A DNA stretch of 64,000 bases from Candidatus Accumulibacter propinquus (GTDB lineage Bacteria > Pseudomonadota > Gammaproteobacteria > Burkholderiales > Rhodocyclaceae). The stretch spans positions 241,856-305,855 of the forward strand of contig JADKBU010000003.1 of NCBI GenBank assembly GCA_016714935.1, written 5' to 3'. Below the pieces are notes generated by a model. That model did no database searches and was not told the origin of the DNA. It was given only the letters and a program-made list of their open reading frames with translations. Shown one piece after another: positions 1 to 8,868 of the stretch (position 1 is its first letter; each line of letters opens with the position of its first letter). The translations under genes and the position numbers were made by a program.

Positions 1-71
1 AAGCCGATCTGATGGAAAGCGTGCTCGATGACGAACACCGATCCGCGCCGCTCGATTCCACGGAGAACTGA
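1..71 (+). CDS. 3' end of an unidentified gene (partial)
   Basis: An open frame runs in from the left edge and stops with TGA at 69-71. The last 22 residues are acidic and polar (ending DDEHRSAPLDSTEN). Nothing identifies the family and the gene start lies outside the window, so this may be a real C-terminus or only a chance open frame. It converges on the cytochrome gene that follows on the other strand. Confidence 0.3.
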   Translation, partial: ADLMESVLDDEHRSAPLDSTEN

Positions 72-101
72 CCGAGGCGCGCGCCGCACTGCACGACCCA
101 A

Positions 102-401
102 TCAGTTCGGCGTGAGATGCCGGTAGTAGAGCGCCCGCAGATATTGCGCCACCTCTTCGACATCCTGCCCGGTCCACCCGAGTCCGGCGACATCCTGCCA
201 ACGATTGACTTCCCGGCGCAGGCTCTTGTCATCGGTCACCAGTTTTTTCTCGCGCCAATGCACCTGTGTGTCATGGCAGGCGATGCAATGCGTCGTATAT
301 AGCAACTCGCCGCGCGAGGCCTGGGGGATCGGCTGAGCACCGACATCACCGACAACGGCCAGCAAGGAAACCAACACCGGGAGCATCAATCTGGGAAACA
401 T
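102..401 (-). CDS. Small periplasmic c-type cytochrome
   Basis: This encodes 99 residues with a signal peptide (hydrophobic residues about 5-22, cleavage near VGA-QP) and one covalent haem motif, CIACH at residues 39-43, so it is probably a periplasmic electron carrier. The ATG at 401 is preferred because AGGA lies 6 bases upstream; the in-frame ATG at 407 directly abuts that AGGA. No methionine follows the haem motif, so the sixth iron ligand is not the usual Met of class I cytochromes. The aromatic C-terminus (ALYYRH) resembles small cytochromes often found beside cytochrome b561 genes; that is a recollection of the family. No b561 gene is visible here. Confidence 0.75.
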   Translation of the reverse strand: MFPRLMLPVLVSLLAVVGDVGAQPIPQASRGELLYTTHCIACHDTQVHWREKKLVTDDKSLRREVNRWQDVAGLGWTGQDVEEVAQYLRALYYRHLTPN

Positions 402-648
402 GTCCATTCCTGTCAGCGTTACGATTTCATTGATTCTGCCGAGCGGCATCCGGAGCCAAGGGGCACACTCGGTATCCCTTTCCTGCGGTGCACAGTATGA
501 GCCCGAATCCCCGCTCGCGGCACCTTTCGACCGCCAGGCGGCTGTAAGATTGACCATCAGGGGAACACGCGCTACATTCAGGGTGGAGGAACAGGCACCT
601 CGGCTTTCCTCTCCTCTCAAGTTTCCGTAGCGCGGAAAGGGTGGAAGA

Positions 649-984
649 ATGAGTTCGTACCGTCGACGCCTGTCGAGCGTGATCCTTGGCGGCGCAATCG
701 CCTTCCTGAGCCTGCCCTCGGCAAATGCTCAGCAATACAACAGCGACGGATCGGTACGTCCCGACCCCGCGCTGTCGCCTGAACAGACTGACCCCGGGCC
801 GGTGCTCTCGCCCGACGCGGTGCGACCGGAGCGTGCACTCGCACCGGAACAAACCCACCCTGGGCCGGTGCTCTCACCCGATGCCGTGCCGCGCGACCCG
901 GCCCTTTCCCCGGAAGAAACGACCTCATCGCCGGTGCTCTCACCGGACGCCGTCCGCCCAGACCCGGCGCGACCACCCGATTAG
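649..984 (+). CDS. Secreted proline-rich repeat protein
   Basis: This is a 111-residue protein with a clear signal peptide (RRR basic start, hydrophobic core about residues 9-24, SANAQ cleavage region). The rest is a low-complexity, acidic, proline-rich repeat: the block PVLSPDAV occurs three times, each followed by a short variable segment ending in ALSPE or ALAPE. The ATG has GGAAG just upstream. No enzymatic domain is visible and the mature part is probably disordered. It may be a cell-surface or periplasmic spacer protein. The family is not recognised; the signal peptide is the main reason to prefer this frame over the overlapping ones. Confidence 0.55.
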   Translation: MSSYRRRLSSVILGGAIAFLSLPSANAQQYNSDGSVRPDPALSPEQTDPGPVLSPDAVRPERALAPEQTHPGPVLSPDAVPRDPALSPEETTSSPVLSPDAVRPDPARPPD

Positions 985-1022
985 CACAACCCGTCCCGGA
1001 TTCCTTGCCTGGCACGCTCTAC

Positions 1023-1057
1023 GCGTATGCACCGCGTAAATACATCGGTGCATACGC
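1023..1057. repeat. 12-bp inverted repeat between convergent genes
   Basis: GCGTATGCACCG (1023-1034) is exactly complementary to CGGTGCATACGC (1046-1057), with an 11-base loop. It sits between the convergent 3' ends of the repeat protein and the OmpA-like gene, so it could act as a bidirectional terminator or transcript-end hairpin. No T-run follows on either side, so a classical intrinsic terminator is not certain. Confidence 0.55.
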
Positions 1058-1104
1058 AGTCACCTCGACCACAACCAGGCATGTCCGTTGCTTGACCGAC
1101 CCGG

Positions 1105-1665
1105 CTATTTGGCTCGCAGCACGATCTCGATTCTGCGGTTCTTGGCACGCCCTTCCGGTGTCGCATTGGACGCCACCGGTTGGTACTGCCCAAATCCCTC
1201 GGCAACGAGGTTCGTCGGATCGACGCCCTGCGCTTGCAGATGCCGCACCACATCCGCGGCACGCGCCGCCGAAAGTTCCCAGTTGCTCGGATAACGGGCC
1301 CGCAACGCCCCGCCAATCGGCTCGCTGTCGGTATAACCCTGCACATCGATCCAGTGGCCGGTCAGGCCAACCAGGGTCGGAACCGCCTGGTTGATCACAT
1401 TCCGACCCTTGGCGTGCATTTCGGCACTGCCGGAAGCAAACAGGATCTCATCGACGAAGGTCACCACCAATCGATCCTGGAGTTGTTTGATCTGCACCTG
1501 GTCCGCCGCAACTTCCGACTGCAGTTGCCTGTTCAGCGCCTGGTATTGCCGCTCGAGCGTCTGCGCCTTCTGCGTCTGTTGCACCTGCTGATCGTAGGTC
1601 TGCTGCGATACGCAGCCTGCCGCCAGCAACACACTGAACGGCACCGCCAATGTCCAAATTCTCAT
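1105..1665 (-). CDS. OmpA-family peptidoglycan-binding lipoprotein
   Basis: The protein has 186 residues. An N-terminal lipoprotein signal ends in the lipobox LAAGC, followed by a glutamine-rich coiled-coil segment (about residues 25-70) and a C-terminal OmpA domain with the typical NWELSAARA and AEGFGQ...N...GRAKNRRIEI signatures that contact peptidoglycan. It is probably anchored to the outer membrane and reaches the cell wall through the coiled coil. The start at 1665 is chosen because AAGGAG lies 9 bases upstream and because it gives the lipoprotein signal; an upstream in-frame extension has no such features. The role (envelope stability or a motility/transport scaffold) is inferred from family only. 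Confidence 0.85.
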   Translation of the reverse strand: MRIWTLAVPFSVLLAAGCVSQQTYDQQVQQTQKAQTLERQYQALNRQLQSEVAADQVQIKQLQDRLVVTFVDEILFASGSAEMHAKGRNVINQAVPTLVGLTGHWIDVQGYTDSEPIGGALRARYPSNWELSAARAADVVRHLQAQGVDPTNLVAEGFGQYQPVASNATPEGRAKNRRIEIVLRAK

Positions 1666-1735
1666 CTCTGCGAACTCCTTCATCAAGGTAAGGCCAGCGC
1701 GTTCGAGTCGCCGGACGGCAGCAATGATAGCGCAC

Positions 1736-2395
1736 CTAGGTCCCGACAGCGACTCCGGCCACACGGCCATAAGGCGCCAGGAATTCCACCGCGCCCTGAA
1801 ATATCAGGCCCATACCCATCGCTGCGACGAAAAATCCGACGATCCGCGTTGCGGCATCGATGCCCTGATTGCCGATCTTGCGCAGGATTGGCTTGGCGTA
1901 GATCAGGGATAGATAGGTAGTCCCCAGGCACGCCACGATCGCCGCGCAGGCGGCGACGAAATGGACCAACTCGGTGTCCGACTGCTTGATGGTCGACGCC
2001 ATGCTGATCACTGTTGCAATCGCTCCGGGACCGAACATGATCGGCATGGCGAGCGGAATGAAGGCAACGTCGGTCTGCGTGTCCGCCCGTGGAATCAAAC
2101 CGCCCGACGGCGTAGGCGCAAACAATTCGAAACCGACGCGGGTCAGAATCACCCCACCAACCACCCGCACCATGCTCAGCGGCACTTCGAACAAGCGTAG
2201 CAGCAACGTGCCGAAAAACAGAAAGAAAAAACACAACAACATCGCGTAGAAACAGGCCCTGCGGGCGACACGGCGCTGCTCGTCGTCGGACTTGCCGTCC
2301 ATCAATCCGAGATAGACTGGAATCGCCTCCAGCGGGTTGATGATCGCAACCAGCGTGGTAAACAGGCTGATGAAAAGGGCAATGGCAGGTTTCAT
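1736..2395 (-). CDS. MarC-family integral membrane protein
   Basis: This is a 219-residue protein with about six hydrophobic segments and the N-terminal pattern typical of MarC/UPF0056 proteins (INPLEAIPVYLGL early, RVVGGVILTRVGFELF in the middle, DVAFIPLAMPIMFGPGAIA later). The family's function is unsettled; early links to multiple antibiotic resistance were not upheld. The ATG at 2395 is chosen because translation from it begins directly in the first membrane segment, with AGGA about 10 bases upstream. The gene is divergent from the cardiolipin synthase gene, with about 200 bp of shared upstream DNA. Confidence 0.85.
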   Translation of the reverse strand: MKPAIALFISLFTTLVAIINPLEAIPVYLGLMDGKSDDEQRRVARRACFYAMLLCFFFLFFGTLLLRLFEVPLSMVRVVGGVILTRVGFELFAPTPSGGLIPRADTQTDVAFIPLAMPIMFGPGAIATVISMASTIKQSDTELVHFVAACAAIVACLGTTYLSLIYAKPILRKIGNQGIDAATRIVGFFVAAMGMGLIFQGAVEFLAPYGRVAGVAVGT

Positions 2396-2592
2396 GGGGC
2401 TGCGGTCCTGTTCAAGACATAAGATCACTCACCCGGGGCAACGAGCAGAATCCTCATGAGGGGCAAGCGACGAGCGCCGTGAGGCTATCACAAACATTTG
2501 TCACGGCGACGATTCCTCGACGCTAACCGCGGCCGGATCCGCAAGCGGGCGCTCGTTGACCGAGTCGGCGCAGCAGCCGCATACTCCGGGGC

Positions 2593-4023
2593 ATGGTTTT
2601 CAGTTTCCTGTCCTTCGTTCACCTGACCCTGGCCGTGGCGGTTTCCCTACGCATCTTTTCACGCCGGAGTTCACGCGGATCAGCCCTGGCATGGCTGCTG
2701 CTCGTTCTTCTCGTACCCGCCGTCGGCGCCCTGGCTTATCTCCTCATCGGCGAGCGCCGACTCGGGAAGACCTGGATGCAAAGGGCGATTGCCCTGCAAC
2801 CACAAATTCTGCGCTGGGCACAGCGTATCCCGGCCACAACCGTGGTTTCGCCAGGCTTCCTGGACCGGGGGGCCGAGAGCATCAGTCGCCTCGCCACGGG
2901 TTCGATCGGTCTGCCCCTGCTGGGTGGCCATCGCCTGCAGCTGCTCGCCGACAGTGCGTCCATCATGCGCGCGCTGATTGCCGACATCGACGCCGCCCGC
3001 ACGTCAGTGCACATGGAGTTCTATATCTGGAGTGCCGGCGGTTTCGTCGACGAACTGGTGGCGGCGCTGGTCCGTGCCTCCGAGCGTGGCGTCTCGTGCA
3101 ACGTCCTGATGGATTCGCTGGGCAGCCGCGCCTTCTTCCGGAGCGAAGCGCTCGCAGGCTTGCGTCGCGCCGGCGCGAACGTCGTCGAAGTCCTGCCGGT
3201 CAATCCGCTACGGGCCCTCTTCGTCCGCCTGGACCTGCGCGACCATCGCAAGATTGCGGTCATCGACCGTCGCGTTGCTTATACCGGAAGCATGAACATC
3301 GCCGACCCTCGCTTCTTCAAGCAGGATGCCGGAGTTGGCGAGTGGGTGGATGCGATGGTCCGCATCGAAGGGCCGGCGGCCTGGGTCCTCGAAGCCGTCT
3401 CGCTGTCCCTGACGGCACTGCAGACCGGAGCCGACTTTGCCCCCCCGCCACCGCCCGAGCTGCCGCGAACAGGCGACAGCCACGTCCAGATCTTCCCTTC
3501 CGGTCCGCAGGGCGCCACCCGGCACATCGAAGCGCTGCTGCTGACCGCGGTGTACGCGGCCCGCCGCGAGATCGTCCTGACCACCCCCTACTTCATTCCC
3601 AGCGAGCCCTTGCTGACCGCCCTGCGTTCAGCCGCGATACGCGGCGTCCGCGTCATCCTGATCGTGCCGGCGAAGGTCGATTCGCTGCTCGTCCGCTACG
3701 CCAGCAACGCCTATATCGAGGACCTGCTGAGCGTCGGAATCACCATCCTGCACTTCGGCGACGGGCTGTTGCACACCAAGAGCATGGTCATCGACGAGCA
3801 GATCACGATCTTCGGAACGGTCAATCTCGACCTGCGCAGCTTCGAACTCAACTTCGAGGTCTCGCTGATCGCTTACGACCAGGTCTTCGCGGTCCAGACC
3901 CGCCGGCTGCAAAGCGAGTACGAAGCAAGATCGCTACCGCTGCAACTCGCACAGTGGCACGCCCGGCCACAGTGGCGGCGACTGCTGGAGAACGCCGTAC
4001 AGACCATGAGCCCGCTGCTCTGA
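2593..4023 (+). CDS. cls: Cardiolipin synthase, phospholipase D type
   Basis: The 476-residue protein is the usual length for ClsA-type enzymes, which join two phosphatidylglycerol molecules into cardiolipin and glycerol in the inner membrane. Two N-terminal membrane segments (about residues 3-20 and 30-50) precede two PLD/HKD motifs: HRKIAVID (from H218) with GSMN after it, and HTKSMVID (from H394) with GTVN after it. Both motifs are intact. It lies 44 bp upstream of pgaA on the same strand and may be co-transcribed, although a link between this enzyme and PNAG export is not established. The ribosome-binding site is weak. Confidence 0.9.
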   Translation: MVFSFLSFVHLTLAVAVSLRIFSRRSSRGSALAWLLLVLLVPAVGALAYLLIGERRLGKTWMQRAIALQPQILRWAQRIPATTVVSPGFLDRGAESISRLATGSIGLPLLGGHRLQLLADSASIMRALIADIDAARTSVHMEFYIWSAGGFVDELVAALVRASERGVSCNVLMDSLGSRAFFRSEALAGLRRAGANVVEVLPVNPLRALFVRLDLRDHRKIAVIDRRVAYTGSMNIADPRFFKQDAGVGEWVDAMVRIEGPAAWVLEAVSLSLTALQTGADFAPPPPPELPRTGDSHVQIFPSGPQGATRHIEALLLTAVYAARREIVLTTPYFIPSEPLLTALRSAAIRGVRVILIVPAKVDSLLVRYASNAYIEDLLSVGITILHFGDGLLHTKSMVIDEQITIFGTVNLDLRSFELNFEVSLIAYDQVFAVQTRRLQSEYEARSLPLQLAQWHARPQWRRLLENAVQTMSPLL

Positions 4024-4067
4024 GATCGGCAATGTGCTGCGACAGAGAGCCGCTAGAATCACGGACC

Positions 4068-6032
4068 ATGCACCCGCGCCGCCTCCTTCCGACCCTCCTG
4101 CTGCTGACCGGCCTCAACGCGCACAGCACAGCCGTCGACCCGGCGGCCGACGGCGACTGGGCCGTGTTGCTGGGCCAACAACTCACGGTACTGGACCGGC
4201 AGCCGGAAGACCCGGCGGCGCGCAGGACGGCCTGGCGCGCCGCCATGCGCCTCGGACTCTATCAACAGGCCGCGGCACTCGCGGCACCGCTCACTGGTGA
4301 CGAGCAGCGCGCCATGGAGGGCGACCGGATCGCGCTGGCAATCCGCTACGGCATCATCGACCGCAACACGCTGCGCGGGCCGGCACGTTTTGTGCGTCTC
4401 GACCAGGCCCTGACCGCCAGCGATACCCTGGCGGCAGAGTTTCTCGCCGGCAGGACGCCCGATGCCGAGGAACTGCGGCGGCTCAGCGACCGCCTGAGTG
4501 CCCTCGCCGCCCGCCGCCGCGCCGCCGATGCCGTCGAACTGTACGAAACCTTGTTGCAGCGCGAGCTGCCGGTACCTCTGTGGGCCAGGAAAGCGGTCGC
4601 CGGCAGCTATCTCGAACGGCGGCGTCCGCAGCCTGCGGTGGAACTCTACAAACAGGTCGTCACCGCCAGTCCCGATGATTTCGACGCCAACCTTGGGCTG
4701 TTCTACGCGCTCGTGGAGAACGAGGAACTCGATGCGGCGAGCGCCCATATCGACCGCTTCGCCGGTCGTTTGCCGGAACGTCGCCACCTCGACGGGAAAT
4801 ACAACGGCGAACGTCTGAGCGCCGACATCACCGCCGACCAGGCGCGCACCTACGCCGACCGCCTGCAGGCAGCCGAGCAACGGATCAGCGCACGCCGAAG
4901 CGCCATTCCCTACAACAGCGAAGCCCGCCAGGCCGCCGCCAGCCTGTACCTGGCCCGCGGTTGGCCACAACTGGGGCAGCAGATGTTGCGCCGTACGCTC
5001 GGTTCCGATCCTTTAAACCCGGCCCTGCACGCCGATCTCGCCGAAACGCTGCTGACCCTGCAGGATTGGCCGGCAGCCCGGGCCAGCCTCGACGACGCAG
5101 AACGGCTCGACCGCGACAGCAGCGGCGCGCGGCGCGCGCGCGAAACCCTGGCGCTGCACGATCGCCACGAACTCCATGTCGAGGCCGGCTATGGCCAGGG
5201 AAAGGATAACGGCTTCCTTGGCAATCGCGACTGGGTGGTCGACAGCTTCCTGTACAGCCGCCCACTGGCCGAGCGCTGGCGAGTCTTCGCCCACAATTAC
5301 AGCAGCACCGCCGATTTCGACGGCAGCCTCGGCAGGTGGCTACGCTCCGGCGTCGGCGCCGAGTGGCGCTGGCTGAACTGGCGGCTGACTGGCGAGATCA
5401 ATGGGGGGAGCAACACCAAACCGGGTCTGACCGCAAGCGCTCGCTGGAAGCCGGATGACCACTGGACACTCTACGGCACGGCCGAGAGCGTCACCAACCA
5501 GATTGCGCTGCGCGCCGTGGCCGACGGGGTCGAGGCCAGCCGGGTCAGTGTCGGTGCCGACTGGCGCGCTCACGAGTCACGCAATTTCGCGCTAGCGCTC
5601 GCGGCCAGCGATTTCTCCGACAACAACCGACGCACTGCGGTCAATGCCGCCTGGTTCGAACGCTGGTACAGCGGTCCGCGCTGGATGTTCGAGACCACGC
5701 TCGGCGCCGACGCCTCGCACAACACACTGAGCAGCCCCGTCAGCTACTTCAACCCGGCCAACGACCATTCGCTGTGGTTAACCGCGGCCATCGAAAACCT
5801 GTCCTGGCGTCACTACGACTACTCCTTCCGGCAACGTCTGGCGCTGACCGGCGGCCGCTACTGGCAGGCTGATTACGCCGCGGGTGCCATCGAAGCGATC
5901 GAATACACTCATCGCTGGGAGCTGGATCGCAACCTCTCGCTTCGCTACGGCATTGGACGCAGCCTGCGTCCCTACGACGGGGTCAGCGAAGGACGAACAT
6001 TTGGCACGCTGGTGATGTTATGGCGCTTCTGA
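4068..6032 (+). CDS. pgaA: PNAG outer-membrane export porin PgaA
   Basis: This encodes 654 residues: a short signal peptide, an N-terminal all-helical part with repeats that look like TPRs (residues about 30-370), and a C-terminal beta-rich domain full of alternating aromatic/polar strands ending in a phenylalanine-terminated strand (LVMLWRF), as expected for an outer-membrane barrel. The PgaA family binds deacetylated PNAG through its TPRs in the periplasm and exports it through the barrel. It is shorter than the roughly 800-residue E. coli protein, mainly in the TPR part. The ATG at 4068 is the one that gives a signal peptide. Its last codons overlap pgaB by 13 bases. Identification rests largely on operon context plus architecture. 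Confidence 0.88.
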   Translation: MHPRRLLPTLLLLTGLNAHSTAVDPAADGDWAVLLGQQLTVLDRQPEDPAARRTAWRAAMRLGLYQQAAALAAPLTGDEQRAMEGDRIALAIRYGIIDRNTLRGPARFVRLDQALTASDTLAAEFLAGRTPDAEELRRLSDRLSALAARRRAADAVELYETLLQRELPVPLWARKAVAGSYLERRRPQPAVELYKQVVTASPDDFDANLGLFYALVENEELDAASAHIDRFAGRLPERRHLDGKYNGERLSADITADQARTYADRLQAAEQRISARRSAIPYNSEARQAAASLYLARGWPQLGQQMLRRTLGSDPLNPALHADLAETLLTLQDWPAARASLDDAERLDRDSSGARRARETLALHDRHELHVEAGYGQGKDNGFLGNRDWVVDSFLYSRPLAERWRVFAHNYSSTADFDGSLGRWLRSGVGAEWRWLNWRLTGEINGGSNTKPGLTASARWKPDDHWTLYGTAESVTNQIALRAVADGVEASRVSVGADWRAHESRNFALALAASDFSDNNRRTAVNAAWFERWYSGPRWMFETTLGADASHNTLSSPVSYFNPANDHSLWLTAAIENLSWRHYDYSFRQRLALTGGRYWQADYAAGAIEAIEYTHRWELDRNLSLRYGIGRSLRPYDGVSEGRTFGTLVMLWRF

Positions 6033-7591
6033 TCCGCGCCCTGCTGGCCGCTGCGCTGTGCTGCCTGTGCACGCTGCCGGCGGCACAGGACGCTCCACGC
6101 AAGGACACACGCGACGACAACTCCCGCTTCATTGCGCTGAGCTACCACGAAGTGCTCAGTGACCACGAGCCCTTGACGCCAACCGCGGTACGCGCCAGCG
6201 ACCTTGCCGCGCAATTCGCCTGGCTGGCGGCCAACGACTACCACCCGGTGAGCGTCGACCAGATTCTCGCCGCCCGCAGGGGCGACGAACCCTTGCCTGC
6301 AAATGCCGTGCTGTTGACCTTCGACGACGGCAAGAAGGACGTCTACAGTCGTGTCTTTCCACTGCTCAAGCTCTTCCGGTACCCAGCCGTGATCGCCCTG
6401 GTCGGTCAGTGGCTGGACGTCCCGGCCAACGCGATGGTCGATTACGACGGCCAGCAGGTAGCGCGCAGCGCTTTCGTCACCTGGCAGGACGTCAGGGAAA
6501 TGCAGGCCTCGGGACTGGTCGAGGTGGCCTCGCACGCCTACAGCCTGCACCATGGCATCCTCGCCAATCCGCAGGGCAACACCCAGCCCGCGGCGACGAC
6601 GCGCCTCTACGCGGACGGTCGCTATGAAGATGACCGGGCCTATGCCGCCCGCCTCGGGGCCGGCCTGAAGAACGTGCTCGGCGAGCGTCTCGGCAAATCG
6701 CCGCGCATCATCGTCTGGCCCTACGGCCGCAGCAACCTGGCCGCGCAGGAAATCGCCGCCGGCCTCGGCATGCCGATTGGCCTGAGCCTCGAGGACGGCC
6801 ACAACGACGCGCGCACACCGAAGGCGGCATGGAAACGGCAGTTGATCGAAAACAGCCCCTCCCTGCAGGCCTTTGCCGAAATGCTGCGCGCCGCCTGGGC
6901 GCCCGACCCGGCACGCAGCGTGCACATCGATCCCGGCCAGTGGACCGATCTCGAAGCCGGGCTCTCGGCGACGCTCGATCGCCTGCTGACCTTGAGCCCG
7001 AACATCGCCCTGGTCAAGCCAACGGTCGTGCGTGACGGCCGGGAGGCGGTGCTTTTTCCGACCCGTCGGCGACCGGTTGCCGCCGATGTGCTGAATCACA
7101 TCGCCTGGCAGACCGAGCGGCGCGCCGGCGTGCCGGTATTCATCGATCTGCCCGAAGACTGGCTGAACGAGCCGGAACTGGTCGGCGACCTCGCCCGACA
7201 CGTCAACTTCGCCGGCCTGCGCATCAGGGCGGCACCGGGAAGCGACGCCGCGCAGCGACTCCGGCAAGCTGCCGGGCAATGGCGCTGGCCATTGCGACTG
7301 ATCTATGCGCGCCAGGAACCACCACCCGCGCAGCCAGGACAGCCACTGCCCAACGGCGATCTGCTGGCCGTGGCAGCCGGCGAATCGACCATGGCCACCT
7401 TGCCAAAGGCGCTTGCCGACCAGGTGCTGTTCGAATTCGATCCGCGCCTGCCGGCGGCCGAGATCGCGCGGCGAATGCGTGAACTCGACGCCGCGGGTTT
7501 CCGCCAGTTCGGTCTCACCGGCTTTCCGGAAATTGGCATGGACGCCATCGCACCGGTCCTCTCGCTGCGCTCGCAGCCGCAGCTACGATGA
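6020..7591 (+). CDS. pgaB: PNAG N-deacetylase PgaB, short C-terminal domain
   Basis: This 523-residue exported protein partly deacetylates PNAG in the periplasm, which is required for export through PgaA. The N-terminal region is hydrophobic and cysteine-containing (CCLCTLP), so lipidation is possible. The polysaccharide deacetylase domain has the metal-binding TFDDG at residues 100-104 (D102, D103) and SHAYSLHHG from residue 171 with H172 and H177/H178, which matches the family's Asp-His-His zinc site. The C-terminal domain (from about residue 290) corresponds in position to the glycoside-hydrolase-like domain of E. coli PgaB but is about 100-150 residues shorter. The gene overlaps both neighbours (13 bases with pgaA, 4 with pgaC), indicating one translationally coupled operon. 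Confidence 0.9.
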   Translation: MALLIRALLAAALCCLCTLPAAQDAPRKDTRDDNSRFIALSYHEVLSDHEPLTPTAVRASDLAAQFAWLAANDYHPVSVDQILAARRGDEPLPANAVLLTFDDGKKDVYSRVFPLLKLFRYPAVIALVGQWLDVPANAMVDYDGQQVARSAFVTWQDVREMQASGLVEVASHAYSLHHGILANPQGNTQPAATTRLYADGRYEDDRAYAARLGAGLKNVLGERLGKSPRIIVWPYGRSNLAAQEIAAGLGMPIGLSLEDGHNDARTPKAAWKRQLIENSPSLQAFAEMLRAAWAPDPARSVHIDPGQWTDLEAGLSATLDRLLTLSPNIALVKPTVVRDGREAVLFPTRRRPVAADVLNHIAWQTERRAGVPVFIDLPEDWLNEPELVGDLARHVNFAGLRIRAAPGSDAAQRLRQAAGQWRWPLRLIYARQEPPPAQPGQPLPNGDLLAVAAGESTMATLPKALADQVLFEFDPRLPAAEIARRMRELDAAGFRQFGLTGFPEIGMDAIAPVLSLRSQPQLR

Positions 7592-8868
7592 CCCTGCCTG
7601 CCCTGCTCGGCGACCTCTGGGGCGCGATCCTCGCCTACGTCTTTTTCTATCCGGTACTGATGTCGCTGGTCTGGATGATCGGCGGCATCGGCTTTTACCT
7701 GCGTTTCGAGCGCAAGCCGCATCGCCGTGTCGACCAACCGCCGCTGCGCGAGCACTACCCGCTGATCGCCGTCCTGGTGCCCTGTTACAACGAGGAAGCG
7801 AACGTCGAAGAAACCGTCGACGCCTTGATGGAGTTGCGTTACCCCAACTTCGAGGTGATCGCCATCAACGACGGCAGCAAGGACCGTACCGGCGAACTGC
7901 TCAACACGCTGGCAGCCCGCTACCCGAAGTTGCGCGTCATCCACCAGGTCGAGAACCAGGGCAAGGCGGTCGGGCTGAACACCGCGGCGCTGCTGACGCG
8001 CGCGGAAATCCTCGTCGGCATCGACGGCGATGCGCGACTCGATCCCCATTCACTGCACTGGCTGGTGCGCCACTTCGACGAACCACAAGTCGCTGCCGTC
8101 ACCGGCAATCCGCGTGTGCGCAACCGTTCGACGTTGCTCGGCCGCATCCAGGTTGGCGAGTTTTCGTCGATCGTCGGCCTGATCAAGCGCGCGCAGCGTT
8201 CCGTCGGACTGATCTTCACCGTCGCCGGGGTGATCACTGCTTTCCGACGCAGCGCGCTGCACGCAGTCGGCTACTGGAGTCCGGAGAAGCTGACCGAGGA
8301 TGTCGACATTTCCTGGAAACTCCAGATGGCCGACTGGGAAGTCCGTTTCGAGCCGCGCGCGCTGTGCTGGATCCTGATGCCCGAAACCCTGCGCGGGCTC
8401 TGGAAGCAGCGCCTGCGCTGGTCGATGGGCGGCACCCAGGTACTCCTGGACTACTGGCCGCAACTGCTGTCCCTCAGGCGGGCCAGACTCTGGCCGCTGT
8501 GCATCGAATACGCTTTGAGCATCCTCTGGGCGTGCCTGTTCGCCTTGCTCGCGGTGTATCGGGTGACTGACCTGGTGCTCTATCGGATCGACCTGCAGAG
8601 TGCCCCGATTCTGCTCCTCGGCTGGGCCGGCCTGCTGATCGGAACAACCTGCCTGTTGCAGATGATGCTCAGCCTGATCCTCGACCGTCCCTACGACCAC
8701 GGCCTGCTCAGGAACTACTTCTGGACCATCTGGTATCCGATCATCTACTGGGTCATCACGGCCGCGACGTCGGTGGTGGCCCTGCCCCGGATCCTTCTCC
8801 GAGACACCGGAAAACGTGCACGATGGACGAGCCCCGACCGCGGCATCAAACCCGACGCCTCCCACTGA
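7588..8868 (+). CDS. pgaC: PNAG synthase glycosyltransferase PgaC
   Basis: This is a 426-residue family-2 processive glycosyltransferase in the inner membrane that polymerises UDP-GlcNAc into poly-beta-1,6-GlcNAc while moving the chain across the membrane. N-terminal membrane segment(s) are followed by the GT2 core: VLVPCYNEE, the substrate-binding NDGSKD, the metal-binding DGDARL, the general-base motif TEDVDISWK, and QRLRW as the Q-x-x-R-W acceptor-side motif. Several C-terminal membrane helices follow. All catalytic motifs are intact. The start codon overlaps the pgaB stop (ATGA), and the gene overlaps pgaD by 46 bases. Confidence 0.95.
   Translation: MTLPALLGDLWGAILAYVFFYPVLMSLVWMIGGIGFYLRFERKPHRRVDQPPLREHYPLIAVLVPCYNEEANVEETVDALMELRYPNFEVIAINDGSKDRTGELLNTLAARYPKLRVIHQVENQGKAVGLNTAALLTRAEILVGIDGDARLDPHSLHWLVRHFDEPQVAAVTGNPRVRNRSTLLGRIQVGEFSSIVGLIKRAQRSVGLIFTVAGVITAFRRSALHAVGYWSPEKLTEDVDISWKLQMADWEVRFEPRALCWILMPETLRGLWKQRLRWSMGGTQVLLDYWPQLLSLRRARLWPLCIEYALSILWACLFALLAVYRVTDLVLYRIDLQSAPILLLGWAGLLIGTTCLLQMMLSLILDRPYDHGLLRNYFWTIWYPIIYWVITAATSVVALPRILLRDTGKRARWTSPDRGIKPDASH

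Noticed and set aside
2498..2540. Possible divergent promoter (TTGTCA with weak -10) between marC and cls
   Set aside because: The -10 match is too poor to support a call.
2556..4067. Apparent N-terminal extension that joins pgaA to a long frame through the cardiolipin synthase gene
   Set aside because: The upstream part is an out-of-frame reading of cls (Arg/Pro-rich); pgaA starts at 4068 with a signal peptide.
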